A model generated the notes under the pieces. It had not been told where the DNA came from. It made no database searches and saw only the letters and a program-made list of their open reading frames with translations. Source: Pseudomonas izuensis (GTDB lineage Bacteria; Pseudomonadota; Gammaproteobacteria; Pseudomonadales; Pseudomonadaceae). From it: a stretch of DNA of 64,000 nt. Made by a program: the position numbers and the translations under genes. How positions within the stretch are numbered: the stretch's first letter is position 1; every line of letters begins with the position of its first letter. The stretch covers positions 1-64,000 of the forward strand of contig NZ_WTFT01000014.1 of NCBI RefSeq assembly GCF_009861505.1, in the 5' to 3' direction. Positions 9,870-18,663 of the stretch are shown here, one piece after another.

Positions 9870-9959
9870 TCAAGACTCGCCCTCCTCCGGCTGGCCACCT
9901 GAAAACGGCCAGCCTTTGCCCCTGACACCGTTGCGCACAACAACCTGAGGAAAACAGCC

Positions 9960-10679
9960 ATGCAACATTCAGTTCTGTACGACTCCGGCAATGCGCTTGA
10001 TGACATCCGTGCGGTTTCGCCAGCCCTTGCGCGTTATACGACCGACGTCGTGCTCGGCGATTTATGGCAGAGACCGCAACTGTCCGCGCGCGACCGCAGC
10101 ATCGTGACGCTGTCGGTCTTGATTGCGCGCAATCAGAGTGCAGAGATGCCGTATTACCTCGACCTGGCCCTCGACAGCGGCCTCGAGTCCGGCGAAATCT
10201 CGGAAATCATTACCCATCTGGCGTTCTATTCCGGCTGGGCCAATGCGATGGCGGCCGCGAAGGTAACGAATGCGGTTTTTGAACGACGCGCAATGGGTGC
10301 AGCGCAGCTTGCGCCGGCCTCCGTCGACCTCCTCCCCATCGACGAGGTAGCCGAAGCGCAACGCGAGGCCACCGTCGCGCAAAACTTCGGTGCGGTGGCG
10401 CCGGGGCTTGTCCAGCTCACCAGAGATGTTCTCTTTCATGATCTGTGGCTGCGACCGGGCCTCGCCCCGCGAGATCGATGTCTGGTTACGGTCAGTTCGG
10501 TGGTGGCCACGGCGCAGATCGCACAACTGTCCTTCTATTTGAACCGCGCAATGGACAACGGACTGACCAGCGAGCAAGTAGGAGAAGTCATGACGCAGCT
10601 GGCGTTTTACACGGGTTGGTCCAGCGTCTATACGGCATTGCCTGTGGTTAAGGACGTGTTGGAGAAGCGACCTGATTAA
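9960..10679 (+). CDS. Tandem carboxymuconolactone decarboxylase-like protein
   Basis: 239 residues made of two CMD-like repeats (about 10-115 and 135-235). Each has the helical signature RDRSIVTLSVLIA / RDRCLVTVSSVVA followed by THLAFYSGWANAM / TQLAFYTGWSSVY. Neither repeat has the CxxC redox pair of AhpD-type proteins, so it resembles true gamma-carboxymuconolactone decarboxylases more than peroxidases. The exact reaction is unknown. It lies between the GST and the flavin oxidoreductase and is likely co-transcribed with them. Confidence 0.88.
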   Translation: MQHSVLYDSGNALDDIRAVSPALARYTTDVVLGDLWQRPQLSARDRSIVTLSVLIARNQSAEMPYYLDLALDSGLESGEISEIITHLAFYSGWANAMAAAKVTNAVFERRAMGAAQLAPASVDLLPIDEVAEAQREATVAQNFGAVAPGLVQLTRDVLFHDLWLRPGLAPRDRCLVTVSSVVATAQIAQLSFYLNRAMDNGLTSEQVGEVMTQLAFYTGWSSVYTALPVVKDVLEKRPD

Positions 10680-10742
10680 CCTGCTCCAGGGTGATCATGA
10701 CCACTCGTTACCCTGTATCTGAACCCTTTCGGTGAGGTTCCC

Positions 10743-11765
10743 ATGAAAAAAATCGGCTTTCTTTCTTTTGGCCACTGGAGCGATTCTGCGGGTTCGCGGG
10801 CGCGCTCGGCGTCTGACGTTCTTCTGCAATCCATCGACCTGGCGGTTGCCGCCGAGGAACTGGGCGCAGATGGGGCGTTCTTTCGCGTCCATCATTTCGC
10901 TCAACAGCTTGCATCGCCTTTTCCACTTCTCGCAGCGATCGGTGCAAAAACCAGCAGGATCGAAATCGGAACGGGTGTCATCGACATGCGTTACGAAAAC
11001 CCGCTCTACATGGCAGAAGATGCCGGGGCAGCCGATCTGATTGCGGGTGGACGGCTGCAGCTGGGTATCAGCCGCGGCTCCGGCGAACAGGTCATGGACG
11101 GATGGCGCCACTTCGGCTACGAGCCTGACAAGGGAGAGACTCATGCCGATTTGGCGCGCCGTCACACCGAAGTCTTTTATGAGGTGCTGCGGGGCAAGGG
11201 CTTTGCACAACCCAATCCAAGGCCGATGTTTGCAAACCCGCCCGGGCTTCTACGGGTCGAACCGCACTCCAAAGGCCTCCGCGAGCGCATCTGGTGGGGA
11301 TCGGGTTCCGATGCAACCGCGGTTTGGGCCGCGAAGATGGGTATGAATCTGCAGACTTCGACCTTGAAGAACGACGAAAGCGGCCTCCCCCTTCATATCC
11401 AGCAAGCACAACAGATCCGCGCCTACCGTGAGGCCTGGAAAGAGGCCGGACATACACGAGAACCGCGCGTATCCGTCAGCCGCAGTGTCTTCGCGCTGGT
11501 GAACGATCTGGACCGGCTGTACTTCAGTCGAGACACTCAAAGCAACGATACGCTCGGTTTTCTGGACGACGATACTCAGAAGATCTTCGGTCGAAACTAC
11601 GCGGCGGAACCGGATGTCCTCGTTGCGCAACTAGCCAAGGACGAGGCGATCGCTGCCGCCGACACCCTGCTCCTCACGGTGCCAAACCAATTGGGCGTGG
11701 AGTACTGCGCGCACGTCATCGAATCGATTCTCACCCATGTCGCCCCCGACCTCGGCTGGCGCTAG
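10743..11765 (+). CDS. LLM-class (luciferase-like) flavin oxidoreductase
   Basis: 340 residues of the bacterial luciferase-like TIM barrel. Diagnostic parts are GADGAFFRVHHFAQQ near the N-terminus, RIEIGTGVIDMRYENPLYMAEDAGAADLI and the flavin-binding GGRLQLGISRGSG. Members use reduced FMN/F420-type cofactors in monooxygenase or dehydrogenase reactions. It sits 63 bases after the CMD-like gene and 27 before the next gene. Substrate unknown. Confidence 0.9.
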   Translation: MKKIGFLSFGHWSDSAGSRARSASDVLLQSIDLAVAAEELGADGAFFRVHHFAQQLASPFPLLAAIGAKTSRIEIGTGVIDMRYENPLYMAEDAGAADLIAGGRLQLGISRGSGEQVMDGWRHFGYEPDKGETHADLARRHTEVFYEVLRGKGFAQPNPRPMFANPPGLLRVEPHSKGLRERIWWGSGSDATAVWAAKMGMNLQTSTLKNDESGLPLHIQQAQQIRAYREAWKEAGHTREPRVSVSRSVFALVNDLDRLYFSRDTQSNDTLGFLDDDTQKIFGRNYAAEPDVLVAQLAKDEAIAAADTLLLTVPNQLGVEYCAHVIESILTHVAPDLGWR

Positions 11766-11792
11766 CGCTGAACAATTACGAGAGACAGGCCA

Positions 11793-12464
11793 ATGACCCG
11801 CAAAGCTGTGCTGTTTTCAGAGATGACGCCTGGTGCGACCCAGGAGGACGAATTCAACCACTGGTATGACACCGAGCATATCCCGCCGCGCATGCAAGCA
11901 CCGGGCTTCGTCAGTGCGCAGCGCTTTCGCAATGCAGATGGCCCTGCGTACCTGGCCCTCTACGAGTTGCAAGACAAGAGTGCCCTGCTGACACCCGAGT
12001 ACAAGGACATCAAGGCCAGCTCGGGTGAATTGACTCGCCGCATAATGGCCGGAGCCAAAGATGTCACGCGCTATATCGGGGAGGAAATCAGCAGCTGGAA
12101 GAATCCGCTGGCGCACAACGCATCCTCAAGCGAAGCCGCATGGGTTTATGCCGTATTCTTCACCGTGCCCGCGCCCCGCACCGAAGCGTTTGACCGCTGG
12201 TATGAAGAGGATCATATCCCCACATTGCTCGGCTGCTCCGATTGGCTTGCGGTGCGACGATTCCGGATCGTGGATGGGGAGCCGCAGCCGTTCACCCATC
12301 TTGCCTTGCACTACCTTGCGACAGCCGATGCCCTCCAATCCAGTGCGCGCGAACAGGCGAACAACTCTCCCTGGAGAATGCAGCTTGCTCAGGAAGAATG
12401 GTTCAAGGCTCATTCCGGGGTGTTTAGAGGTATTGGACAACCGTTCGTTGCGGCCCGAACTTAA
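11793..12464 (+). CDS. Dimeric alpha-beta-barrel (EthD-like) protein, two repeats
   Basis: 223 residues. Two ferredoxin-like repeats each carry the same signature: EFNHWYDTEHIPPRMQAPGF near residue 20 and AFDRWYEEDHIPTLL near residue 133. The W-Y-x-x-(E/D)-H-I-P pattern is characteristic of EthD/DUF4286-like dimeric alpha-beta-barrel proteins, some of which act as monooxygenases or isomerases. Tightly spaced in the catabolic operon. Fold confident, activity unknown. Confidence 0.78.
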   Translation: MTRKAVLFSEMTPGATQEDEFNHWYDTEHIPPRMQAPGFVSAQRFRNADGPAYLALYELQDKSALLTPEYKDIKASSGELTRRIMAGAKDVTRYIGEEISSWKNPLAHNASSSEAAWVYAVFFTVPAPRTEAFDRWYEEDHIPTLLGCSDWLAVRRFRIVDGEPQPFTHLALHYLATADALQSSAREQANNSPWRMQLAQEEWFKAHSGVFRGIGQPFVAART

Positions 12465-12605
12465 CTCGTGCGCCATGGGTCGCGACTACCTCGCTCGACG
12501 GTTGACGCGACAACCTCCTTGATAAACGCCGGGGCGAGCGCATAGTGACGGATGGATCACAGCATGTTGCTGCCAATACAGGACCCTGACGTTCAGGAGG
12601 ACCGT

Positions 12606-14090
12606 ATGAGCGAAGCAAATCAAGGGTCAGTGCGTCAACTGAGTCATTTCATCAACGGTCAACACGCTGCAGGCACGAGCGGGCAGTTCGCCGACGTGTT
12701 GGATCCAGCACTGGGCCGAGTGACAGCTCGCTTGCCGGTCGCCAACGCAGAAGACGTCGACGCAGCCGTCGCTGCGGCGAAAGCCGCCTTCCCGGGCTGG
12801 AGCGAAACCGCGCCACTTAGGCGTGCGCGTTTGATGTTCAAGTTCAAGGAACTGCTCGAGACGTATAGCGACGAACTCGCAGAGTTGATTACCCGCGACC
12901 ACGGCAAGTTGTTTGAGGATGCAAAGGGCGAGGTGATACGCGGGATCGAAATCGTCGAATTCGCGTGTGGCATTCCAAACCTGCTCAAGACCGATTTCAC
13001 CGATCAGAGCGCCCCCGGCATCGACGCGTGGAATTTGCGTCAACCCGTCGGCGTGGCCGTGGGCGTCACGCCATTCAACTTCCCGATGGTGGTGCCGTGC
13101 TGGATGTTTGTGATGGCGGCCGCGACCGGCAACACCTTCATCCTCAAACCTTCGGAGCGCACTCCGTCGGCATCGATCCGGCTCGCGGAGCTGTTCATCG
13201 AAGCGGGCTTTCCCAAAGGCGTGTTCAACGTCTTGCATGGCAGCAAGGCTGTCGTCGATGCACTGATGCAGCACCCCGATGTGGTGGCGGTATCTGCCGT
13301 CGCCTCGACGCCGGTTGCCGAATATATCTACAAAGAAAGCGCGAAATACGGCAAGCGCGTTCAAGCATTGGGCAGTGCGAAGAACCATCTCGTGGTCTTG
13401 CCCGACGCCAATCTCAATAAAACGGTCGATGCGATAATCAACTCGTCATATGGCTCAGCCGGCGAGCGCTGCATGGCGACGTCAGTCGTGGTGGCGGTAG
13501 GGACTATTGGCGATGAGCTGATCGAGCGTCTCGCGCCGCGCGTGCGCTCGCTCAAGATGGGCGGTGGCATGGAGCCCGGTCTGGACATGGGGCCGCTTAT
13601 TAGCGCCGTGCATCGCACCAAGGTGTTGGGCTATATCGATGCGGGCCTCACGGCAGGTGCCAGGCTTGTCGTCGATGGCCGCGGCCAGACCGTGGCCGGC
13701 CACGAAGAGGGCTTCTTTCTCGGCGGCTCGCTGTTTGACGACGTAACGCCGCAGATGAGCATCTATCGAGAAGAGATTTTCGGGCCAGTCCTGTCGGTTG
13801 TCCGGGTGCCTGATCTCGCGAGCGCAATTGCACTCGTCAACGCCCATGAGCTGGGGAACTGCGTATCGCTTTACACATCCGACGGCGGTGCCGCGCGCGC
13901 ATTCACCCGGCAGATTCAGATCGGTATGGTGGGCATCAACGTTCCGAGTCCAGTGCCGTCAGCGTGGCATTCGTTCGGGGGCTGGAAGCGATCGATGTTT
14001 GGTGCTCATCACGCATACGGCGAGGAAGCCGTGCGCTTTTACACCCGCTACAAGAGCGTCATAGAGCACTGGCCCGATTGTCCGCCATAA
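12606..14090 (+). CDS. mmsA: CoA-acylating methylmalonate-semialdehyde dehydrogenase family
   Basis: 494 residues. The nucleophile is Cys289 in SAGERCMATS, as in MmsA/IolA; GVTPFNFPMVVPCWM and the C-terminal PVPSAWHSFGGWKRS are family hallmarks. MmsA oxidises malonate or methylmalonate semialdehyde to acetyl- or propionyl-CoA with NAD+ and CoA. The start at 12606 is fixed by AGGAGG 5 bases upstream; an earlier ATG at 12552 lacks one. As last gene of the operon it probably turns a semialdehyde product into a CoA ester. The symbol reflects family only; the real substrate may differ. Confidence 0.85.
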   Translation: MSEANQGSVRQLSHFINGQHAAGTSGQFADVLDPALGRVTARLPVANAEDVDAAVAAAKAAFPGWSETAPLRRARLMFKFKELLETYSDELAELITRDHGKLFEDAKGEVIRGIEIVEFACGIPNLLKTDFTDQSAPGIDAWNLRQPVGVAVGVTPFNFPMVVPCWMFVMAAATGNTFILKPSERTPSASIRLAELFIEAGFPKGVFNVLHGSKAVVDALMQHPDVVAVSAVASTPVAEYIYKESAKYGKRVQALGSAKNHLVVLPDANLNKTVDAIINSSYGSAGERCMATSVVVAVGTIGDELIERLAPRVRSLKMGGGMEPGLDMGPLISAVHRTKVLGYIDAGLTAGARLVVDGRGQTVAGHEEGFFLGGSLFDDVTPQMSIYREEIFGPVLSVVRVPDLASAIALVNAHELGNCVSLYTSDGGAARAFTRQIQIGMVGINVPSPVPSAWHSFGGWKRSMFGAHHAYGEEAVRFYTRYKSVIEHWPDCPP

Positions 14091-14107
14091 ATAAAGATTG
14101 TCACGGC

Positions 14108-14130
14108 TGCTTCCCTACGCCTGGGAAGCA
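14108..14130. terminator. Hairpin between convergent genes
   Basis: An 8-bp perfect stem TGCTTCCC/GGGAAGCA with a 7-nt loop lies between the converging mmsA-like and crotonase-fold genes. There is no clear T-run on either side, so termination is a guess. Confidence 0.4.
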
Positions 14131-14163
14131 ACCGCAATTCTTATAAGGAAACGGGATGCAGGA

Positions 14164-15114
14164 TCATTTCGACGCCTCACCCAAAGTGCCGGTGTAATGG
14201 GCCAGGCGTTTTTCGACGTCCGCTTTCTTTTGCAGGCCCATCTCCATCAATTGTTTGATCCGCGCCTGTGCCGTCGGGCGTTTCACCGAACCGATGAAAC
14301 CTTCCCATTCGCTGGCGATGGCGTCATTGGGCGGCAGGCTGGCCGCGTCGACCAGGTGCTTGATGTCGGCTATCGACTGCTTGTCGAACCGGGCGATGCG
14401 ACGGGCCATGGTGTCGACGAACTTGTCAAGCTCGGCGTCGGGCAGTGCGCGATTGACGTAGCCATAGCGTTCGGCCAATTCGCCATTGATGTCGTTGCCG
14501 GTCAGCAGTACTTCCAGCGCTCGCCCACGACCCATCAGCCTGGGCAGGCGCGCCATAGGACCACCGCCAGGCACCAGGGCGGCGCCGATTTCCCATTGCG
14601 ACAGGATGGCTTTCTCGCGGCTGGCGAAGCGCATGTCGCTGGCCAACGCCAGTTCGCTGCCGACGCCGGTAGCGCGACCGCGAATCGACACAATCGAGAC
14701 CACAGGTGCCTTGCTCAATCGCACCAGCATGTCAGGCAGCGGTGGCAGGCCGGTCGGGCCGTTGGGCAGACTGGTGGTGTCAGTCAGCGGGGGGACGAAG
14801 TCATAGTGGGTGAGGAAGAAATCCGGCACGTCGCTGTCGAACACGACGACCACCAGCTTCGGATCGGACTCGATGGCGGTGACCACCTCGTTCAACTGCG
14901 GCATGGTTTCCGGACCATAGATGTTGTACGGCGGGTTGTGGAACGTGACCCGCCAGTATTCGGGCGTGATTCGCGTGAGCTTGATTTCCTGTTTGACCGC
15001 AGTGGTGGAAGCCGCCTTGGTGGCGGTTGAAGGGGCTGTATCGCCAGCGAGAGCAGCACCTGTCGTCGCCATGCTGGCGAAAATCAATGCAGCCGTAAGC
15101 AATTGAAGTCTCAT
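14164..15114 (-). CDS. Enoyl-CoA hydratase/isomerase-fold protein with a signal peptide
   Basis: 316 residues. The first ~23 residues are a standard Sec signal (MRLQLLTAALIFASMATTGA, then ALA). The rest is a crotonase fold: APVVSIVSIRGRATGVGSELALASDMRFAS and GAALVPGGGPMARLPRLMGRGRALEVLLTG. Crotonases are normally cytoplasmic CoA enzymes, so export is odd; CoA is not expected in the periplasm. The start has a GGAG site (TTGGAGAAATTGCC) in front, so the signal is not an artefact of start choice. Function unknown. Confidence 0.85.
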   Translation of the reverse strand: MRLQLLTAALIFASMATTGAALAGDTAPSTATKAASTTAVKQEIKLTRITPEYWRVTFHNPPYNIYGPETMPQLNEVVTAIESDPKLVVVVFDSDVPDFFLTHYDFVPPLTDTTSLPNGPTGLPPLPDMLVRLSKAPVVSIVSIRGRATGVGSELALASDMRFASREKAILSQWEIGAALVPGGGPMARLPRLMGRGRALEVLLTGNDINGELAERYGYVNRALPDAELDKFVDTMARRIARFDKQSIADIKHLVDAASLPPNDAIASEWEGFIGSVKRPTAQARIKQLMEMGLQKKADVEKRLAHYTGTLGEASK

Positions 15115-15574
15115 GGCAATTTCTCCAAAGAATGCCTGAGGACATGCGAATTCCCGATTGAGCCGTCGTTGTGGCCTGCCAATTTGGGGTCGTGAAAAAT
15201 CACACCCCTTCCTCCGTTCCTTCGCGGGTCAACACATGTGCATGGGTTTAGCGCGCGTGACCGAAATATGGCCTGGCACGGTCGGCAGTAGCGGCTGAGG
15301 ATGGCTGGTGGCGTGAAAGGCCTCGGATCACCGGGATCCAAGGGGCGAAACATGTCGCCTTGCGGACAGCTCCGACGTATTAAGCGTAGCAGTGAAAGAT
15401 GGGCTCGCAAGCCACATAATCAGATGAGATCACCAACAGCCACCCCTCAGTGGGCTCATCAGCAGGAGACAAAACCTGATTCGACAGCGTTTTTGATTTT
15501 GAGACACTGCAAGAACCTGTCTTGGGGGACGTCATTTCCCGCTACAACGCATACGCACTGGAGTAAAGCTACCC
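15115..15574. other. Intergenic region between divergent genes
   Basis: 460 bases between the secreted crotonase-fold gene and a LysR gene. No convincing gene or repeat seen; presumably carries both promoters. Confidence 0.4.
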
Positions 15575-16483
15575 ATGGAAGCCAACCGATTCGGTGACAT
15601 CGCTGCGTTTGTCTCGTCTGTGAAGGCTGGAAGTTTCACCTCTGCAGCCGCATCACTCGGTCTGACCCGATCGGCTGTAGGTAAAAGTATTGTTCGCCTT
15701 GAAGGTCGAATGGGAGCACGGCTTCTGAATCGCACGACGCGCAAACTGAGCCTGACTGACGAGGGGCGGGTTGCCTATGAACGCTGGAAGCAAATTCTCG
15801 AGGATCTTGATGAGGTAGAGGCAACCATGGCCTTGCGCCGTGGGCGGCCGACCGGCACTTTTAAACTCACAGCCCCCCTATCCTTCGGTCAACGCCATAT
15901 CCTGCCGATTCTGGATGCTTATCTGAAACAGTGGCCTGAACTTCGCGCGGACGTCTGGTTTACCGATCGGTTTGTCGACCTTGTCGAAGAAGGTATCGAC
16001 ATAGCCATCCGCATTGGCGCGCCAAAAGATGATTCACAACTATTGACCCGAACGGTGGGTTGGCAGCAGTTCGCAACGTGCGCCTCGCCGTCTTATCTGG
16101 CCCGCTGCGGCGTACCACAAACGCCCGCTGATCTTCTCGGGCATGACACCATAGCGTTCATCAGTGGCCAGGCCAGTGTCTGGCGTTACCAGACACCTAC
16201 CGGCCTTTATTTATACGAACAGCCAGGGCGGCTGAACATCGACAGTTCTGAAGCCATGCGCGAAGCGGCGTTGACTGGCATTGGCCTGATTCACTTGCCG
16301 ACCTATATCACCGGTAACGACCTGCGCGACGGAACGTTGGTGGAGGTACTCAAACCTTACCGCGCATCGCCCGACCCCATCCGGGTTGTCTACCCGAGCA
16401 AGCGTCAGTTGTCCCCGCGTGTCCGCGCCTTTATTGATCTGTTGATTGAACGCTGGGAATCAGGGGTGCCTTGGGAAATCTGA
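15575..16483 (+). CDS. LysR-family transcriptional regulator
   Basis: 302 residues. N-terminal HTH (FVSSVKAGSFTSAAASLGLTRSAVGKSIVRLEGRMG), then a substrate-binding domain of the type seen in DsdC/AaeR-like regulators (FTDRFVDLVEEGIDIAIRIG). A GGAG site lies 11 bases upstream of the ATG. It precedes an LLM flavin oxidoreductase on the same strand by about 107 bases and is divergent from the secreted crotonase-fold gene; either may be a target. Confidence 0.93.
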   Translation: MEANRFGDIAAFVSSVKAGSFTSAAASLGLTRSAVGKSIVRLEGRMGARLLNRTTRKLSLTDEGRVAYERWKQILEDLDEVEATMALRRGRPTGTFKLTAPLSFGQRHILPILDAYLKQWPELRADVWFTDRFVDLVEEGIDIAIRIGAPKDDSQLLTRTVGWQQFATCASPSYLARCGVPQTPADLLGHDTIAFISGQASVWRYQTPTGLYLYEQPGRLNIDSSEAMREAALTGIGLIHLPTYITGNDLRDGTLVEVLKPYRASPDPIRVVYPSKRQLSPRVRAFIDLLIERWESGVPWEI

Positions 16484-16590
16484 ACATCATTAGGGATTCA
16501 GCGGACCGTGTAATGGTCGTTTACTGCTGTTTATCCGAGTTGAGGATTCAATAAATATGTCAGTCATCGCCACTCACCGAGACTGCCATC

Positions 16591-17613
16591 ATGACTATCG
16601 CCACCCAACCCTCGCCACAAGCGCAACCTGCCGCCCTACCGACCGCTGATCCCTCGCTTGAGCGTCACCCTGGTTTTCAGCGTCTGTTTAAACCCCAGGC
16701 ACTGACGATTGGCCTGATTTTGCCCCTCGAAACCCACGCCGGCCGAGCGGCACCGACCATGCGTGGCCACGTGGAAATGGCGCAACGCGCGGAGGCGCTT
16801 GGTTTTGGCGCGCTGTGGATGCGTGACATTCCTTTCTACGACCCGGACTACAACGATGTGGCGCACATCTTCGAGCCTCTGGTTTACATCGGCTTCCTGG
16901 CCGCCGCCACGCGCAGCATCGTCCTGGGAACCACCGGTATCGTGCTGCCTACCCATGAGCCCATGTATCTGGCCAAACAAGCGACGTCCCTGGATCAGTT
17001 GAGTGAAGGGCGCGTGGTGTTGGGGCTGTCCTCGGGCGATCGATACAGCGACTACCCGATGCTGGGTATCGATTATGAAACCCGTGGTGATCGGTATCGT
17101 GATGCCTTTTCGGTGTTTCGCACCCTGATCGAGCAGAACTTCCCGCGTTTTCGCTCCGAGCGATTCGGTCACTCATTCGGCAACCTCGACCTGGTACCGA
17201 AAGCGCCGTATGGCCGCGTCCCTTCAATCGCTGTCGGCCAGGCGCAGCAGAACATTGAATGGTTGGCCGAACACCTCGATGGCTATCTGGCCGGCGTGCA
17301 AAGCCCCGAGCGACTGGCATCGTTGGGCGAGAGCTGGCACGCCAAAGTGCGTGAGATCGAAGGCCGAAACGCTTTCAAACCCTTAGGTCTGGGTGGCTAT
17401 TTTGACCTCAGCGACAACCCGGACCAGCCATTCCAGCGCATTCAGGGAGGCTTCCGGGCCGGGCGCAACGGCCTGCGCAATTATCTGGAACAAGCGCAAG
17501 CTGCCGGCATTTCGCATATCGCGCTTAACCCCAAGGTCAGCCGCCAACCCTATGGAGAGATTCTCGACGAGCTCAGTGAGCACGTCTTGCCGCACTTCCC
17601 GTCGCATGTTTGA
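16591..17613 (+). CDS. LLM-class flavin-dependent oxidoreductase
   Basis: 340 residues of the luciferase-like barrel: HVEMAQRAEALGFGALWMRD, SIVLGTTGIVLPTHEPMYLAKQ and LSEGRVVLGLSSGDRYSDYP. Only distantly similar to the LLM protein at 10743, so a different subfamily. Likely a flavin monooxygenase; substrate unknown. LysR gene immediately upstream. Confidence 0.9.
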   Translation: MTIATQPSPQAQPAALPTADPSLERHPGFQRLFKPQALTIGLILPLETHAGRAAPTMRGHVEMAQRAEALGFGALWMRDIPFYDPDYNDVAHIFEPLVYIGFLAAATRSIVLGTTGIVLPTHEPMYLAKQATSLDQLSEGRVVLGLSSGDRYSDYPMLGIDYETRGDRYRDAFSVFRTLIEQNFPRFRSERFGHSFGNLDLVPKAPYGRVPSIAVGQAQQNIEWLAEHLDGYLAGVQSPERLASLGESWHAKVREIEGRNAFKPLGLGGYFDLSDNPDQPFQRIQGGFRAGRNGLRNYLEQAQAAGISHIALNPKVSRQPYGEILDELSEHVLPHFPSHV

Positions 17614-17642
17614 GGCCTGGCGCATTGTTGGAACCGTCACCG

Positions 17643-17885
17643 TCATTTGCGGGCAGAACGCACCTTCCCACTGAAGACGCTGAAGACGCTGAAGACACTG
17701 AAGACGCTGAAGCCGAAAGTGTTGTAGATCAGCGTCACCGGGATCAGTAGCGCGAAGCCACCCAGCACGAGCCACGTTTCATTGGCGTCCCAGATGGGCA
17801 AGATCGTCACAGCCATGGTCCTGCGATCCTTGGCGCAGATCTGATCCAGGGTTTCGATGCCTAGGCTCAACCGCGCAGCTTCCAT
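17643..17885 (-). pseudogene. Remnant of cydB/cioB (cytochrome bd oxidase subunit II)
   Basis: An 80-codon frame carries the conserved CydB segment PIWDANETWLVLGG fused directly to a CydB-like C-terminus (ALLIPVTLIYNTFGFSVF...SGKVR). Normal CydB is about 335-380 residues, so some 250 internal residues and the first transmembrane helix are gone. Near the end, the triplet VFS is repeated through a 9-bp tandem repeat. No cydA partner lies nearby. Non-functional in all likelihood. Confidence 0.75.
17671..17712. repeat. 9-bp tandem repeat, about 4.5 copies
   Basis: CTGAAGACG repeated at 17671, 17680, 17689 (one mismatch) and 17698, then a partial copy. It lies inside the cydB remnant, where it encodes repeats of Val-Phe-Ser on the minus strand. 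Looks like slippage expansion in a gene no longer under selection. Confidence 0.85.
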
Positions 17886-17939
17886 GAAAACCTCGATTTA
17901 GGGCTTTTTTCAGATTTTCCCGGATCGATGCTCAATCAA

Positions 17940-17970
17940 ATCAAGCCCCGAGTACAGGTCGGGGCTTGAT
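17940..17970 (-). terminator. Terminator of the KGG stress protein gene
   Basis: A perfect 12-bp stem (ATCAAGCCCCGA/TCGGGGCTTGAT) with a 7-nt loop, 17 bases downstream of the KGG gene stop. A T-containing tract follows on the minus strand. Confidence 0.75.
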
Positions 17971-17986
17971 GGGCAATCACACTGCA

Positions 17987-18400
17987 TCAGGATTTGCGTC
18001 CTCCACCGCCACCCTGCTCATTGTCCTTGCGTCCCATGTCGGAGGACTTGTTGCGATCATCGGTGACATGCGTCCCGCGACCACTGCCCTGTCCACCGCT
18101 ACTCATACGATCAGGATCGTTTGATTGCCGTCCGCCTGAAGCCTGACCGCCTTTCTGGCCGGGCTTGGACATGTTTTCGTTATCGTCGGCAAATTCACCG
18201 CCGCGATTCGTTCCTTGTCCGCCACCGGACATACGGTCCGAATCCCGTGATGATTGACCGCCCGAAGCCTGGCCTCCCTTTTGGCCTGCTTCAGAGGTGC
18301 GTTGTGGATCTTTGGCAACATCTCCACTTTTCTTGCCGGCTTGCGAAGTCTTGTCCCGGTCAGAAAAACCGCCTGGGTTGTTGTTTCCTGTGTTGGCCAT
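17987..18400 (-). CDS. KGG-repeat stress-induced protein
   Basis: 137 residues, very hydrophilic, Gly/Ser/Asp/Gln-rich and almost free of hydrophobic residues, so probably disordered. The KGG motif region GQKGGQASGG occurs twice (residues 39-48 and 81-90), each followed by a DRMS-GGQG element. Similar proteins (general stress protein/con-10 family) accumulate in desiccation or stationary phase, often under RpoS. Followed by a strong terminator, so monocistronic. Biochemical role not known. Confidence 0.85.
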   Translation of the reverse strand: MANTGNNNPGGFSDRDKTSQAGKKSGDVAKDPQRTSEAGQKGGQASGGQSSRDSDRMSGGGQGTNRGGEFADDNENMSKPGQKGGQASGGRQSNDPDRMSSGGQGSGRGTHVTDDRNKSSDMGRKDNEQGGGGGRKS

Positions 18401-18663
18401 GTCAGTTCACCTCTAGATCGTTGACACGAGCAGGTGCCCGTTTAATTCGGAGGGCGCCAAAAATCGAAAGTTTGAACGGAAATATCGAGCTCGCGACGAG
18501 CGGATTTCGGGGTTTGGTTCCATCGAAAATCAACTCATTCGACTGGCGGCATCCCCATGATGAAGGGGCGCCGCATGCCGGATTTCCAGACATCAGGATC
18601 AAGTTTCACTAGACTGATTATCTTGTAAGCAGCCCTCCCGGCATGTCATTCAGGAGGTCGTCG

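Noticed and set aside
14098..15030. 310-codon plus-strand ORF over the crotonase-fold gene
   Set aside because: Shadow of the minus-strand gene, which has a signal peptide and crotonase motifs.
17671..17712. Short repeats considered as a CRISPR array
   Set aside because: Units are 9 bp, contiguous and without spacers; they are slippage repeats in a pseudogene.
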